From: Elysia chlorotica
Lineage: Eukaryota; Mollusca; Gastropoda; Plakobranchidae
Direction: 5' to 3'
DNA: 64,000 bases
NCBI GenBank assembly: GCA_003991915.1
Contig: RQTK01000444.1
Span: 329,439-393,438 of the forward strand
The notes beneath the pieces were generated by a model. It was not told the origin of the DNA, searched no databases, and worked only from the letters and a program-made list of their open reading frames with translations. Position numbers and translations under genes: made by a program. Each line of letters begins with the position of its first letter. Within the stretch, counting starts at the first letter, position 1. Shown piece by piece: positions 34,315 to 44,459 of the stretch.

Positions 34315-34478
34315 ATGGCTGCTGTCAATGTTGACAAACAAAATGATGAGTTCGACAGAAAAGAAAAGGGAATGGGCCTAGTAGACAATGAACTTGAAAT
34401 GAGGGAAACTATCGCTAAAGAGTCAAAAGATGTACCACCAGAGCCTTTACAAACATCTTGGACATTTTGGATCGACAG
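34315..34478 (+). CDS. EIF4E3: EIF4E3 exon 1
   Basis: Starts at ATG 34315 (MAAVNVDKQNDEFDRKEKG), has an acidic Lys/Glu-rich N-terminus, then PPEPLQTSWTFWIDR. Donor GTCGGT, exit phase 2. The first ATG of a frame in good agreement with family length. Confidence 0.85.
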
Positions 34479-34507
34479 GTCGGTTTGGAAGATCTAGATC
34501 TATACCT

Positions 34508-34544
34508 TCTTCTTCTTCTTCTTCTTCTTCTTCTTCTTCTTCTT

Positions 34545-34575
<31 letters not shown>

Positions 34576-34628
34576 TTATTATTATTATTCTTCTTCTTCT
34601 TCTTCTTCTTCTTCTTCTTCTTCTTCTT

Positions 34629-34659
<31 letters not shown>

Positions 34660-34683
34660 TTATTATTATTATTATTATTATTA
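34508..34683. repeat. (CTT)n/(ATT)n compound microsatellite
   Basis: Two CTT tracts and two ATT tracts directly after exon 1 of EIF4E3. Poly-Ser/Leu/Lys frames here are artefacts. Confidence 0.95.
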
Positions 34684-35221
34684 GACACTTGCATTAAAAG
34701 ATACGCAGAGCTAGTAGCGGCAGGTGGAGAGTGCCATAGAAACAAACAATACACAATAAACCATAAAGCTGTGATTGATTACAGGCAGATGTTTTAAAAC
34801 GTTGTATTCAAGTATTGTAACATTTAAGCACAATAATATTCTAACTCGGTGTTTTAAATTGTAGGCCGAATCGAGAGGGATAGACCTATTTATGGTGATT
34901 ACTAGGCTCTATCGAGATAAACATGTCATTCCACATGTCGATATCGAAAGTAGATGGCTGACAAGTGAAATCAGTTTGGAGTATAAAACGAAGAAGCGCC
35001 AATCTATCTAGATCTAGATGTAAAGCTAGATCTAGATCTCTACACTGCTCTAGTTAGGGGCTGCCTAGGATCGAGGTACACCTAGCTTAGTTAGATTCTA
35101 CATCGGTTAGATCCATTCTAGATCTATCTAGGTCTCTACTCCTAGTCCTACTCATTTGCGTTTAAGGTATATTTTGACTCCATGGTGGTCATCACAAATC
35201 TTGCTAGTCAACTTTCAAAAT

Positions 35222-35470
35222 GGCTGCCTGTAGTGACACTGTATCCCGAGATGAAACAACTGAAAACGGAAATGGCGTTAAAAGCCTGTGGAAATGGCAC
35301 TGGCTAGATAAACCACACAAGAACGGTGGCTTAGGCAATGTCATCCGATAGCTAAGATCATCTAGGAAGGGCCACTGCATACTTTGTTGGAAAGAGAATG
35401 GTTACAGGAGCAGAGGTGTTACTACATTGGAGGACCATGAGAAAACGACTGTGCATTCCGACAATGTATG
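35222..35470 (+). pseudogene. BED-like zinc-finger fragment of a transposase-derived protein
   Basis: An ATG at 35222 opens MAACSDTVSRDETTENGNG, then KSLWKWHWLDK, to a TAG at about 35351. In another frame just after comes HCILCWKENGYRSRG, then TTLEDHEKTTVHSDN, with a C-x2-C...H-x6-H zinc pattern. The pattern resembles N-terminal BED/C2H2-like modules of hAT-type transposase-derived genes. Broken, no downstream catalytic region, in EIF4E3 intron 1. Confidence 0.4.
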
Positions 35471-35479
35471 ACTGAGCAG

Positions 35480-37246
35480 GAGCAGTCAAGCAACAACTTG
35501 AAGATTTTCAGGGATGCCACCCGAACCTGGCGAAATTTCCGGAACTTTGGTAGTGGAGAAAGAGGGGGGTAAGGGGGCAGTCTCCCCCCCCTGCAGCTAA
35601 AAACTTTCAAGATTTTCTTTTCAAGAGGCTTTGTGAATGTCCCTGAGATGCTAAATGATTACATTTATAAAAAGAAATAGCGCGTCTCGCTAACAGAATA
35701 TTTGCCGGTAAACAATACATGTATGTACAACAGATTTTCTTCTTTACCGGCTTCCAGTTATACCTATTGTTTCTTTGTGTTGTATTTTTATCCGCCTCAA
35801 CAAAGTTTAATTTTACTCTGTACCTGAATTATTATTACCTGTATTCAAAATTTTGGTAAATGTGTTGTGTTCGTCCATTTCATAAAGCAATAAACACTGG
35901 GTTGTGTTGTTGTTGTTTTTTTGTCTTAACTGTTAATTAAAATGTGCTTCCAGACAGGAGTTTTGCTTCATGTGATCCCAAAAATAGCTTCAGCTTCAGG
36001 AGGGCGAAGTCCCCCTGATCCCCTAGCAGGACTGCGCCCTGGACCTGTCTTCTTTTCACAACTTAACATTTTCAGTCAGTGTTGTTGAGGCTCACATCCC
36101 GGTCTACCAACAAAAGATTGGAGCAAAACGTGAGGACATCATACCGAAACATTATTAGCAGAAATCCAGATATAGATCTAGTTTATATGAGTTTAGAAAA
36201 TAAATTGTATTAGATGCAGAATGTGGTGGTTGTCCGATTCAATGCAGCTATCACATAAGATACATCTCGGTTAGATCTAGCTTTAGCCAGATCCGACCTT
36301 TTTTATTTTCCTTTATAAAAGTTACCAGAGGAGCGCGCGTATTTAATTTCCTAACCTTATTATCAATAAGATTAGAACAGTTTGGCCCAAGCTTCGTCAC
36401 TAAAGATACGAGTCTGATCAAACACACGCCCTAGCTGGAATCAATTTGTCAGAAAAAAGGACAAGGACTGGATGAAGATCAGTATTATTCGTAAAAATAA
36501 ACGATGTCGTTCAGATAAACTAAAGGTTCAAGACTGTAACCCGGATGAAGTCAACTGCACTACCGATTAAACAGTGTTATGCAAATTTAATAAACAACGA
36601 AAAGACATCGCATGTCGATATACATTGTTCTATGCTTTTCTTTTCCGTAGTCGCAAACTTGAATAAACTTCTTTTTCCAATAGGGTTTTAGCTGTGCAAT
36701 TAACCATAGTTGTACGATAATCAGAAACAACATTGTTTTACTTCAAGAGGCTGTGTCGTTGAGAAGGATGTTTTCAAATTAACAGCGTAAAATTTTCACC
36801 TTATAAAAATTCGTCGAAGTATGTGAGGTGTGGCCTCGGAAATTGCTTATTTCCTGTAGCATGTGCTACAATTTTTTAAAAATTTGGTATAACTCTACTC
36901 TTTATTAAATTTTTCCATCAAAGTCAAGAGATGTGTCCATAAAACTGTTATATCATTATTTAAGTCATAGGGCCTAAAAATGCTGTTTGCCTGAAAACAT
37001 ATAAGCTGGCCCTTTCTTATCTGTTTGTGTTTTTTCTTTATAAAGAACTTCTTCCTATTCTGTGTCTCAGTATTACTATTATGGTCCGCCACATTTCTTG
37101 ATGCCCAAATATTTATCGAGACAGCCTCTCTCACGCAGAAATTTTGCAGCAGCAACAAAAGCAGTAGAAAACTAAAGAAACACTCACCACCAGTTTTTAT
37201 GTTATATTGTTGTTTGAGCAGCCCTGTGTTGTTATTTATTTCTCAG
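35480..37246. other. EIF4E3 intron 1, remainder
   Basis: AT-rich. Includes a short inverted pair AGGGGGCAGTCTCCCCCC near 35573-35592 and scattered TAGATCTAG motifs. No exon before 37247. Confidence 0.45.
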
Positions 37247-37319
37247 GTCAGTGCGAGGAACGACAGCCAAAGAGTATGAATCTTCTCTGACAAAGATTTA
37301 CTCTGTGGATACTGTGCAA
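37247..37319 (+). CDS. EIF4E3: EIF4E3 exon 2
   Basis: Acceptor TTATTTCTCAG, entry phase 2, donor GTATGA, exit phase 0. Encodes SVRGTTAKEYESSLTKIYSV and DTVQ, aligning with the eIF4E3 segment after the WxxDR motif. Too short to be seen as an open reading frame on its own. Confidence 0.85.
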
Positions 37320-38030
37320 GTATGAAATTCCGTTATCTAGAATAAAGGTCAGATTCTATCTGCGCTGATAATTAATTCGCCTGTGGCCTTTCTTTGTACA
37401 GTGGTGCCAATTTTCTGTAATATTACAAATTTCAGCATAACAAATTTATAGGTCAGATTTCAGTGACAGTCTATCAAGAGTTTATGTTTTATGAGTCAGT
37501 TTGCTGAGCTGCTTAACACAAAAATGTCCCTAAAAAAAAAGAATCTAGTAGGCATCACTGGTTATTGCATTTGAAAACTATAAATGTACCGTAGGAAATA
37601 AATTGATAATTTGGAACGATAAGCTTAAAGCAAATTATTTTTTTAAGCATGGTAATCTCTCTCATGAAGTCAAGGCAGAGCACTGTGTTAGTGCTTAAGT
37701 CATAATATTAAGGACAATAAGTTTATGTTTTGTGAAGAAAGAACTTGAAATATCATTTTAGCATAATTTTGGTTTGAATCTATTTGCAGCTATCAGCATT
37801 TTACTTTCTCTTTAACCGATTTTCTTGTGCCATACAGTGCTCCCTTGTCCATTTTGTTAGAGCGAGCAGATGACCCACACCAGATGCTTGTTCATGTTAG
37901 ACTTAAGGATTGGCTTTTTGAAATTGTCTTAGAAGACAGAGATGCAAATAGTAGATGAAACTTCTATTCTAAAGTACCTGTTTATTGAATACATGCCATG
38001 GTACTAAACTCCAGTTGTTTGTATGCACAG

Positions 38031-38125
38031 GGCTTTTGGAGTGTTTACAATCACATCCCAGAGCCTTCCAAGCTGAGCATTCGCTACAGTTATCACCTCA
38101 TGAGGCAATCTCGACGGCCGGTTTG
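38031..38125 (+). CDS. EIF4E3: EIF4E3 exon 3
   Basis: Acceptor TGTATGCACAG, entry phase 0, donor GTAAGG, exit phase 2. Encodes [20 protein letters not shown] and [11 protein letters not shown]. FWSVYNxIP is diagnostic for the family. Confidence 0.9.
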
Positions 38126-38672
38126 GTAAGGGCTGGATCAAAATCTTGTCTGGTCTTGTTGAATATATGAATGATGTCCAGAGTTGGTATCTGTCCAGTA
38201 TATACATATATATATATATATATATTCATATAACAATGTTGTTATCTCTCTATCAGAACCCCTCAAACACACTTGTGAATGTTTGTTTAAGTCAAAGTGG
38301 TTTTTTTCCTATCATTTGTATAACTTGTGAATGTTTTCTTGAATCTAAACAAAATTGTTATACTTTTTGTGACGTATGGAAGTTTGCTAAATACAAATTT
38401 TTTTTTTTTAATCTTTTGTTTAACTTATAAATGTGTACCAATGTGTACCAAAGTCAAACATCTTTTCCAACCTTTCTATGACTCCTGTCGTCTTTTGTAT
38501 GACTATGAATGTTTGCTGAAGTCAGAATGGTTTTCATTTTTTGTTTGAATTATGAATGTTTGCAATGGTTTTCATTGTTTGTTTGAATTATGAATGTTTG
38601 CAATGGTTTTCATTGTTTGTTTGAATTATGAATGTTTGCTGAAGTGAACATTTCATGTCTGCTCTCTCACAG

Positions 38673-38733
38673 GGAAGACGAGGAGAATAGCGAAGGTGGA
38701 AACTGGACCTTGAAATGCAAGAAACAAGACACT
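38673..38733 (+). CDS. EIF4E3: EIF4E3 exon 4
   Basis: Acceptor CTCTCTCACAG, entry phase 2, donor GTAAGTG, exit phase 0. Encodes EDEENSEGGNWTLKCKKQDT; the W codon is completed across the intron to give PVWEDEEN. The last 18 bases of the exon form part of the following minisatellite. Confidence 0.9.
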
Positions 38734-38970
38734 GTAAGTGTTTATGCAAGAAATAAGACACTGTAAGTGTTAATGCAAGAAATAAGACACTGTAAGTGTT
38801 TATGCAAGAAACAAGACACTGTAAGTGTTTATGCAAGAAATAAGACACTGTAAGTGTTTATGCAAGAAATAAGACACTGTAAGTGTTTATGCAAGAAATA
38901 AGACTGTAAGTGTTTATGCAAGAAACAAGACACTGTAAGTGTTTATGTAAGAAACAAGACACTGTACGTG
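38716..38970. repeat. 29-bp minisatellite made of an exon end plus its 5' splice site, 9 copies
   Basis: The unit contains TGCAAGAAACAAGACACT (exonic in copy 1) and GTAAGTGTTTA (donor). Copies differ by C/T changes; one is 3 bp shorter and the last has GTACGTG. Confidence 0.9.
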
Positions 38971-39074
38971 TTTGAATGCAACTGTTGCATTAATCCATGT
39001 CTAGACTGTTGGTGACATTGTCTAAAACTTTGGCCTTCGCATTCCCCTCAAGTTGTTAAACTGTTTGATTCATA

Positions 39075-39440
39075 TACAGATAGTTGGTTTAGACCATGAT
39101 ATATGGTGTGTGCCTGGTTTAGACCTAGGTTTATGATGTGTACCTGATTTAGACCTAGATATATGTTGCGTGCCTGGTTTAGACCGAGATATATGTTGTG
39201 TGCCTGGTTTAGACCTAGATATATGGTGTGTGCCTGGTTTAGACCTAGGTTTATGATGTGTACCTGGTTTAGACCTAGGTATACAGTGTATACCTGATAA
39301 TCCAACAACAGGTAGCCGGTTTAGACCAAGATATATGGTGTGTTCCTGGTTTAGACCTAGATAATATGATGTGTGCCTGGTTTAAACCTAGATATACGGT
39401 GTGTGCCTGGTTTAGACCTAGATAATATGATGGTGTGTGC
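39075..39440. repeat. About 32-bp minisatellite, about 11 copies
   Basis: The unit contains GTGTGCCTGGTTTAGACCTA and GATATATG. A stray copy lies at 39605. In EIF4E3 intron 4. Confidence 0.85.
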
Positions 39441-39998
39441 CTGATAATCCAACTAACACTTCTCCTAGGACCTAATCCAACTGAAAGAAGTTTGAGGTTG
39501 AATTAGGAGCTACACTTTACAACAAGTCACCCAGCCTTGCACTGCCCAGGATGTTTAACTTGTTGGAACCTTACCTACTTTTCATGAACCACAATTATGG
39601 TAATAGCCGGTTTAGACCTAGATATATGTTGTGTGCCTACTTTTCATGAACCACAATTATGGTTGGAAACATTTGGGAATGAGAGAAACGAACCAGCATA
39701 GTGTTGAATTGAGCAAAAATAAGCAAAATGGCAATCCAAAAACTTTAATTTGGGAGTTTTTAAGTTTAGCCTATCAAATTAAATGGAGTGAATTATACAT
39801 GTAACGAGAGGTGATTTAGTCTTGAGCTCAAATCCAACAAAACATGGCGGCGACACATCTCTCCATTCCAGCAATATTGAGTGATAATAGAAACACGGCC
39901 ACGTTGTGATTGTGTATACCTATTATCAAGTGATCATACATGCGTCTTTGTGTGCTTGTGTGCAACTGACATGTGCTGATGTCAACCTTTTTCTTCAG

Positions 39999-40065
39999 GA
40001 AGACGTCTGGAAACATTTATTGATGGCGGCCATAGGTGAACAACTCTCGGATTGCATGGCAGACG
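39999..40065 (+). CDS. EIF4E3: EIF4E3 exon 5
   Basis: Acceptor CCTTTTTCTTCAG, entry phase 0, donor GTAATG, exit phase 1. Encodes EDVWKHLLMAAIGEQLSDCM and AD, the 'W..LL.A.IGEQ' helix. Confidence 0.9.
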
Positions 40066-40129
40066 GTAATGACAAAATCTTATTTTTATTATTTTCATGG
40101 AAAAAGAACCAAACATTCCTCTTTTTGCT

Positions 40130-40290
40130 TTTACACGAATCACCTGTGTTAAGCTTTTATGTGAATCACCTGTGTTAAGCTATTATATGATTCACCTGTG
40201 TTAAGCTATTATATGATTCACCTGTGTTAAGCTATTATATGAATCACCTGTTTGGAACTCTTACGTGAATCACCAGTTTGGAACTTTGAC
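40130..40290. repeat. 28-bp tandem repeat, about 5 copies
   Basis: The unit contains TGAATCACCTGTGTTAAGCT and ATTATA. In EIF4E3 intron 5. Confidence 0.8.
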
Positions 40291-40334
40291 CTTAATCATT
40301 GGTTTGAAACAGTGTTTATTGTCCCCCCTCCCAG

Positions 40335-40498
40335 AGGATGAAGTTATTGGCGTGAGTGTGAGTATAAGAGACAGGGACGATCTGATCCTCGTGTGGAACC
40401 GTGTGGCGCAGCTCAAAGACAGGTCAACGATTATCGCCAAGATAAAGGAGCTTCTGCCCCATGTCACTTTCACAACTGTCTTCTACAAAGGTCAGTAA
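40335..40498 (+). CDS. EIF4E3: EIF4E3 exon 6 (last found)
   Basis: Acceptor CCCCCCTCCCAG, entry phase 1. Encodes EDEVIGVSVSIRDRDDLILV, then IIAKIKELLPHVTFTTVFYK, and reads GGT CAG TAA to a stop at 40496-40498. A donor-like GTCAGT at 40491 leaves open a further terminal exon. Confidence 0.85.
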
Positions 40499-40639
40499 AC
40501 ACATCAGGTTTAGTTCTATTGAAAGAAGTGCAGTTAGTAGGGTTGTATAGTTAAAACAGGGGGGGGGGGGGAGGTATTACCCTATTGGTATTCTAATATA
40601 AGTATTGTTCAACTATTCCCAATATTATAGTGACTATTG

Positions 40640-40865
40640 AGCTCCTACAACCACCACTTACCCACCATAGCCATAACTACTACGTCTGCAGGAGTTATTA
40701 TTAATAATTTATTGATCTTGCTACTAATTATTATTATTTTTATTGTCACCATTATTATTACTATTGTTACCATAATTATTATAACCATTATTACATGTAC
40801 TTTTCTTATTCTCTTATCATTACCATTAAGTTGTCACTATTATTTTTATCACTAACTTTACTACC
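40640..40865. repeat. Imperfect ATT/ACC microsatellite
   Basis: Low-complexity sequence interrupted by the MITE-like element and resuming at 41500-41590. Confidence 0.7.
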
Positions 40866-41092
40866 ATTGTACTGTCATCTGCATTTTTTGCGGCCGCATA
40901 TGACAATTTGTGGCTGCATATATAAGGGCCAAAGGCAAAATTGGCAATTCTTGACAAATTTCGGCAAATTGCGAGGGAAAAAAAAAAGTATGAGTACGAA
41001 ACTGAAAAATATTGCAGTTGCACCTTTATATTGGCCCAAACCCCAAGGGAAGCTACTCTCTAGGCTAATTCTAGTTATTACATTTGATCTAG

Positions 41093-41098
41093 AATAAA
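41093..41098 (+). terminator. EIF4E3: Candidate poly(A) signal for EIF4E3
   Basis: First canonical AATAAA on the plus strand found after the EIF4E3 stop, about 600 bp downstream, inside the MITE-like element. Confidence 0.4.
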
Positions 41099-41113
41099 TT
41101 CCAGTCATGGTCA

Positions 41114-41119
41114 TTTATT
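41114..41119 (-). terminator. Candidate poly(A) signal for the minus-strand gene at 41652
   Basis: TTTATT on the plus strand (AATAAA on minus), about 530 bp after the stop of the unidentified gene, in the same MITE-like element. Confidence 0.3.
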
Positions 41120-41651
41120 TTTCACGATGACGCACAAAGCATTAATTGGATTTTAGGAATTCAAATTGATTCGTCGATCAAGCAGCCATTGCTGTTTTTT
41201 TTTTAATTTTAGTTAGCTAATCGGGCTAGGTTCAAATAGGTGCGGGGCTCTATTTCAATAGTTTAGATTTCTTGCAGTAATTATTATTGTTTTCTTAAAC
41301 CCATTTAATGTCAACACTAACACTTATAGATCTATATAATTTTTTTTTTCTTTCCGTTCGATATGGTCACGTGCGACAAATGTTTTTGACAAATTTGGTC
41401 CCTTTTGGCAAAATTTTCGACAAATTTTGGGTTTTTGGGGGGCAAAATTTGGCAAATTTTACGCCTCAATTTGTCAAAAAGTGCAGATGACAGATTGTAA
41501 CTACCTCTATTATTACCATTATTATTACCCTCATCATTATTGTTACTACCACAATTATTACTTCTATTACCATTATTACCCCCTTAGAGTGTGTTATGTT
41601 GTAAACATGTACCTGTATGAGTGTTAGTTGTATGTAAGTGGATGAATGGAT

Positions 41652-42095
41652 TTACAACAAAGGACTCTGAGTTTGTTCACTCTGACCCTGATCATCTTTG
41701 CCGCTCTTCACGCTGTTCAGTTGTGCAGTCGAGATTGTGTCCGTGTCCCTGTAGGGTCGCTCATTGGCCGATGTCTGTGGTGGATTTGAACTGAGCAGAG
41801 AGTCAAACAGCTGTGCTTCTCTAGCTGTTATCTGCTGCGCCACTTTACTCTGGCCTGACGGCTGTGGTGGATTTGAACTGAGCAGAGAGTCAAACAGCTG
41901 TGCTTCTCTAGCTGTTATCTGCTGCGCCACTTTACTCTGGCCTGACGGCTGTGGTGGATTTGAACTGAGCAGAGAGTCAAACAGCTGTGCTTCTCTAGCT
42001 GTTATCTGCTGCGCCACTTTACTCTGGCCTGACGGCTGAGGGCGAGTCAGAACTTCCACTCCGATTTCTTCAATGTCGATTCGCTTCATAGGGAC
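41652..42095 (-). CDS. Unidentified gene, putative last exon with three 29-residue repeats
   Basis: Starts after an acceptor TTTTTGCCGACAG and reads VPMKRIDIEEIGVEVLTRPQ, then three near-identical 29-residue (87-bp) units of the form PSGQSKVAQQITAREAQLFD plus SLLSSNPPQ, then TSANERPYRDTDT and a Ser/Gln-rich end at a TAA (41652-41654). Entry phase 0 fits the exit phase of the exon at 44353-44457. I do not recognise the protein. The repeats look like a recent in-frame expansion, since the DNA copies are almost identical. The stop may be bypassed if a weak internal donor is used. Confidence 0.45.
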   Translation of the reverse strand, partial: VPMKRIDIEEIGVEVLTRPQPSGQSKVAQQITAREAQLFDSLLSSNPPQPSGQSKVAQQITAREAQLFDSLLSSNPPQPSGQSKVAQQITAREAQLFDSLLSSNPPQTSANERPYRDTDTISTAQLNSVKSGKDDQGQSEQTQSPLL

Positions 42096-42629
42096 CTGTC
42101 GGCAAAAATTTATCACACACTGCATCAGTCAAGTTTTACTGTTGGACACACTTAAAGAAATTCTTAACTCATTTAAAAAGAAGAGGAAGCACATGCTGGA
42201 AGTATAAGTATGATGATTGATTTGAGTCTAGGTTTCACATGTCCCCTTGAGTCATATTCATGACTTTGCATAGCAAAAGAACAAATATCTATATATATAA
42301 ATATTTTAGTAATATCGTAGGGTTCTTCTCAAAAGGCTTGAAGGCGGCTCAACCTATAATTATGAAATCTTCACAGAAGCAACATCTTACTAAATACTAG
42401 GTTTACCTGGTCCTTTTGTATTGATTTATTATTTAATAAATTTATTATAATAAAAATAAAAATAGTTCGCTTTCGGATTTCCGAATCGTCTTTTATAATA
42501 ATCTTGGTTAGATCTATTTGTTGTCCATCGTCAAATACCAAGTTTTTGAGAAGTCAAAGTGTCATAGACTACCGAATGTTCTAATGGCATTGCTACTGGT
42601 TCGTCAGTTCCACGCACTGCCTCTACCGC

Positions 42630-43110
42630 TGGACTTCAGTAATCTATCTAGATCTAGAATCTAGGCTTACTTCAGCAATCTATCTAGATCTAGAATCTAT
42701 GCTTACTTCAGTAATCTATCTAGATCTAGAATCTAGGCTTTCTTAAGCACTTTATCTAGATATAAGACCTTGGCTTTTTTTAGCAGTCTATCTAGATCTA
42801 GAATCTAGGCTTACTTGAGCAATCTATCTAGATCTACAATCTAGGCTCACTTGAGCAATCTATCTAGATCTAGAATCTAGGCTTACTTGAGCAATCTATC
42901 TAGATCTACAATCTAGGCTCACTTGAGCAATCTATCTAGATCTACAATCTAGGCTCACTTGAGCAATCTATCTAGATCTACAATCTAGGCTTACTTGAGC
43001 AATCTATCTAGATCTAGAATCTAGGCTTACTTGAGCAATCTATCTAGATCTACAATCTAGGCTTACTTGAGCAGTCTATCTAGATCTAGAATCTAAGCTT
43101 AACTAATGAA
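42630..43110. repeat. 36-bp minisatellite rich in TCTAGATCTAGA palindromes, about 12 copies
   Basis: The unit contains TTACTTGAGCAATCTATCTA and GATCTAGAATCTAGGC. One variant at about 42740 is diverged. Related TAGATCTAG motifs are scattered through the window. Confidence 0.9.
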
Positions 43111-43828
43111 AAGGGTTTTACAGATCTAGATTCTAAATCTAATACCAAATTCAGCACCTTCAGTTTGTCATTGCTACCAGTTCCACCGCACTACCACTAT
43201 ACCACCGAGATTTAGATCTACCGTTGGACATAAGCAAACGCCAGCTGCTAGGCTAGAAGTAGAACGACTTTCACGATCGCTTATCCAGGGTCCCCGACAG
43301 GTCGGGAATTTTGTGATAAGTCGGGTAAAAAAAGAGATATCTAAATGCTTAAAAATGTCATGTGTTGGAAAAACTGCAGGAAATTTCAGTAAGGGGAAAC
43401 GACTTATCAAAAATAAAAGGGGTTGTAACTTCCTCTTAAACAAACTTTTAGTTGAGAAGCGACTATTGGGATCATTTTGATATTTCAAGTTCTTCTCTTA
43501 TTTATGAAATGTGCGTAAAAATAGAATTACTTTATACAGAACAGTTATACAGGAAATATTTGGCATTAAATTTAAAAAAAAAACAACACTTCAACTTATG
43601 CAAAGATTATTAACCTTTTCACGGAACACAACTTTGGATGTCATTAACTTTATTTTTATTTTATCAAATCAGGCGCTTCAAGGGGGAAAATCTGTCCATC
43701 GTTAGCAGCAGCAGCGTAGCTGTCTAGATCGAATTGTTGTTGTGTTATCAAGAGGAAATTCAGAGAATGAACAAAGGGACGAAGATAAAAATACAGAACA
43801 ACACACAGTTCTGTAGGAAAAACGAACC

Positions 43829-44042
43829 ATGGAAGAACCATTCTCAACACAGGACCTAGAAAAGATCAATAGGAACAAATCTCCGAGACCCGACAGCATT
43901 AAGAACGAATTCTATATCACCTTCCAAAAAGAAACGGCAGCAATAATGAAGCTCATCGCAGAACAGGCGATGGAAACAGACAGTTTACCATCAGATTACA
44001 AAAACTCGTACGTAACGCTGCTAGCCAAAGACCCTGAAACTA
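43829..44042 (+). pseudogene. LINE reverse transcriptase fragment (L1/Tx1-like)
   Basis: A short open stretch reads NRNKSPRPDSIKNEFYITFQ then LIAEQAMETDSLPSDYKNSY and VTLLAKDPE. This is the 'NKSPGxDGxxxEFY..F' block through '(S)xxxLPxxWKxSxIxLLxKxG' of L1/Tx1-like reverse transcriptases. It is cut by the following tandem repeat. A third LINE type in the window. Confidence 0.6.
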
Positions 44043-44265
44043 CAAGTAAGTCCTACAAGTAAGTCCTGGTATTGAAACTACAAGTAAGTCCTGATACTGA
44101 AACTACAAGTAAGTCCTCATACTGAAACTACAAGTAAGTCCTGATACTGAAACTACAAGTAAGTCCTGATATTGAAACTACAAGTAAGTCCTGATACTGA
44201 AACTACAAGTAAGTCCTGATATTGAAACTACAAGTACTAAAAGTAAGTCCTCATATTGAAACTAC
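44035..44265. repeat. About 26-bp tandem repeat, about 8 copies
   Basis: The unit contains GAAACTACAAGTAAGTCCTG and ATACT. It grew from the 3' edge of the LINE fragment. Confidence 0.85.
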
Positions 44266-44352
44266 AAGTTTGGGCGTGGCCTTCTGTAGAGATGCAGAAA
44301 GATGTCAAAAATGACGGCAAGGAGTGCCTTTCTGAGGTTTCCCACTCATTAC

Positions 44353-44457
44353 CTTTGACCTTTCTCCCAAGGACTTGTACACTGGCTTGACTAAACCGCT
44401 CTGGCCCTCAGAGAAGCTTGATCGAACTGGATCCTCCTCCTCCTCCCGCGATAAATC
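44353..44457 (-). CDS. Unidentified gene, putative internal exon
   Basis: 105 bp, acceptor GTCCCCCCCCCAG and donor GTAATG on the minus strand, open in phase 0: DLSREEEEDPVRSSFSEGQS then GLVKPVYKSLGERSK. Splices in frame to the exon starting at 42095. GC content and codon pattern differ from the AT-rich flanks. Family not recognised. Confidence 0.45.
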
Positions 44458-44459
44458 CT

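Larger units (their letters stand above)
34315..40498 (+). other. EIF4E3: Gene locus: eukaryotic translation initiation factor 4E type 3
   Basis: Six coding exons (34315-34478, 37247-37319, 38031-38125, 38673-38733, 39999-40065, 40335-40498) join in frame into about 207 residues; human eIF4E3 has about 224. It is a cap-binding protein of the class III eIF4E family. Landmarks: PLQTSWTFWIDRS (the conserved cap-region Trp), [47 protein letters not shown] (Trp-Glu pair that contacts the cap base), WKHLLMAAIGEQLSDCM and EVIGVSVSIRDRDDL. The position of the second cap-stacking Trp in eIF4E1 appears to be Tyr (AKEYESS), as expected for class III. The model ends at FYKGQ and TAA; the family often has about 15 more residues, and the bases AAAG|GTCAGT could be a donor to an unseen terminal exon. 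Confidence 0.9.
40872..41493. mobile_element. MITE-like element with TIR and 6-bp target-site duplication
   Basis: Left end CTGTCATCTGCATTTTTTG and right end CAAAAAGTGCAGATGACAG are inverted copies with one mismatch. ATTGTA flanks both sides (40866-40871 and 41494-41499). 622 bp, non-coding. Inside are GACAAATTT/GGCAAATTT-type subrepeats near both ends. It carries AATAAA on the plus strand (41093-41098) and on the minus strand (41114-41119). Confidence 0.8.
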
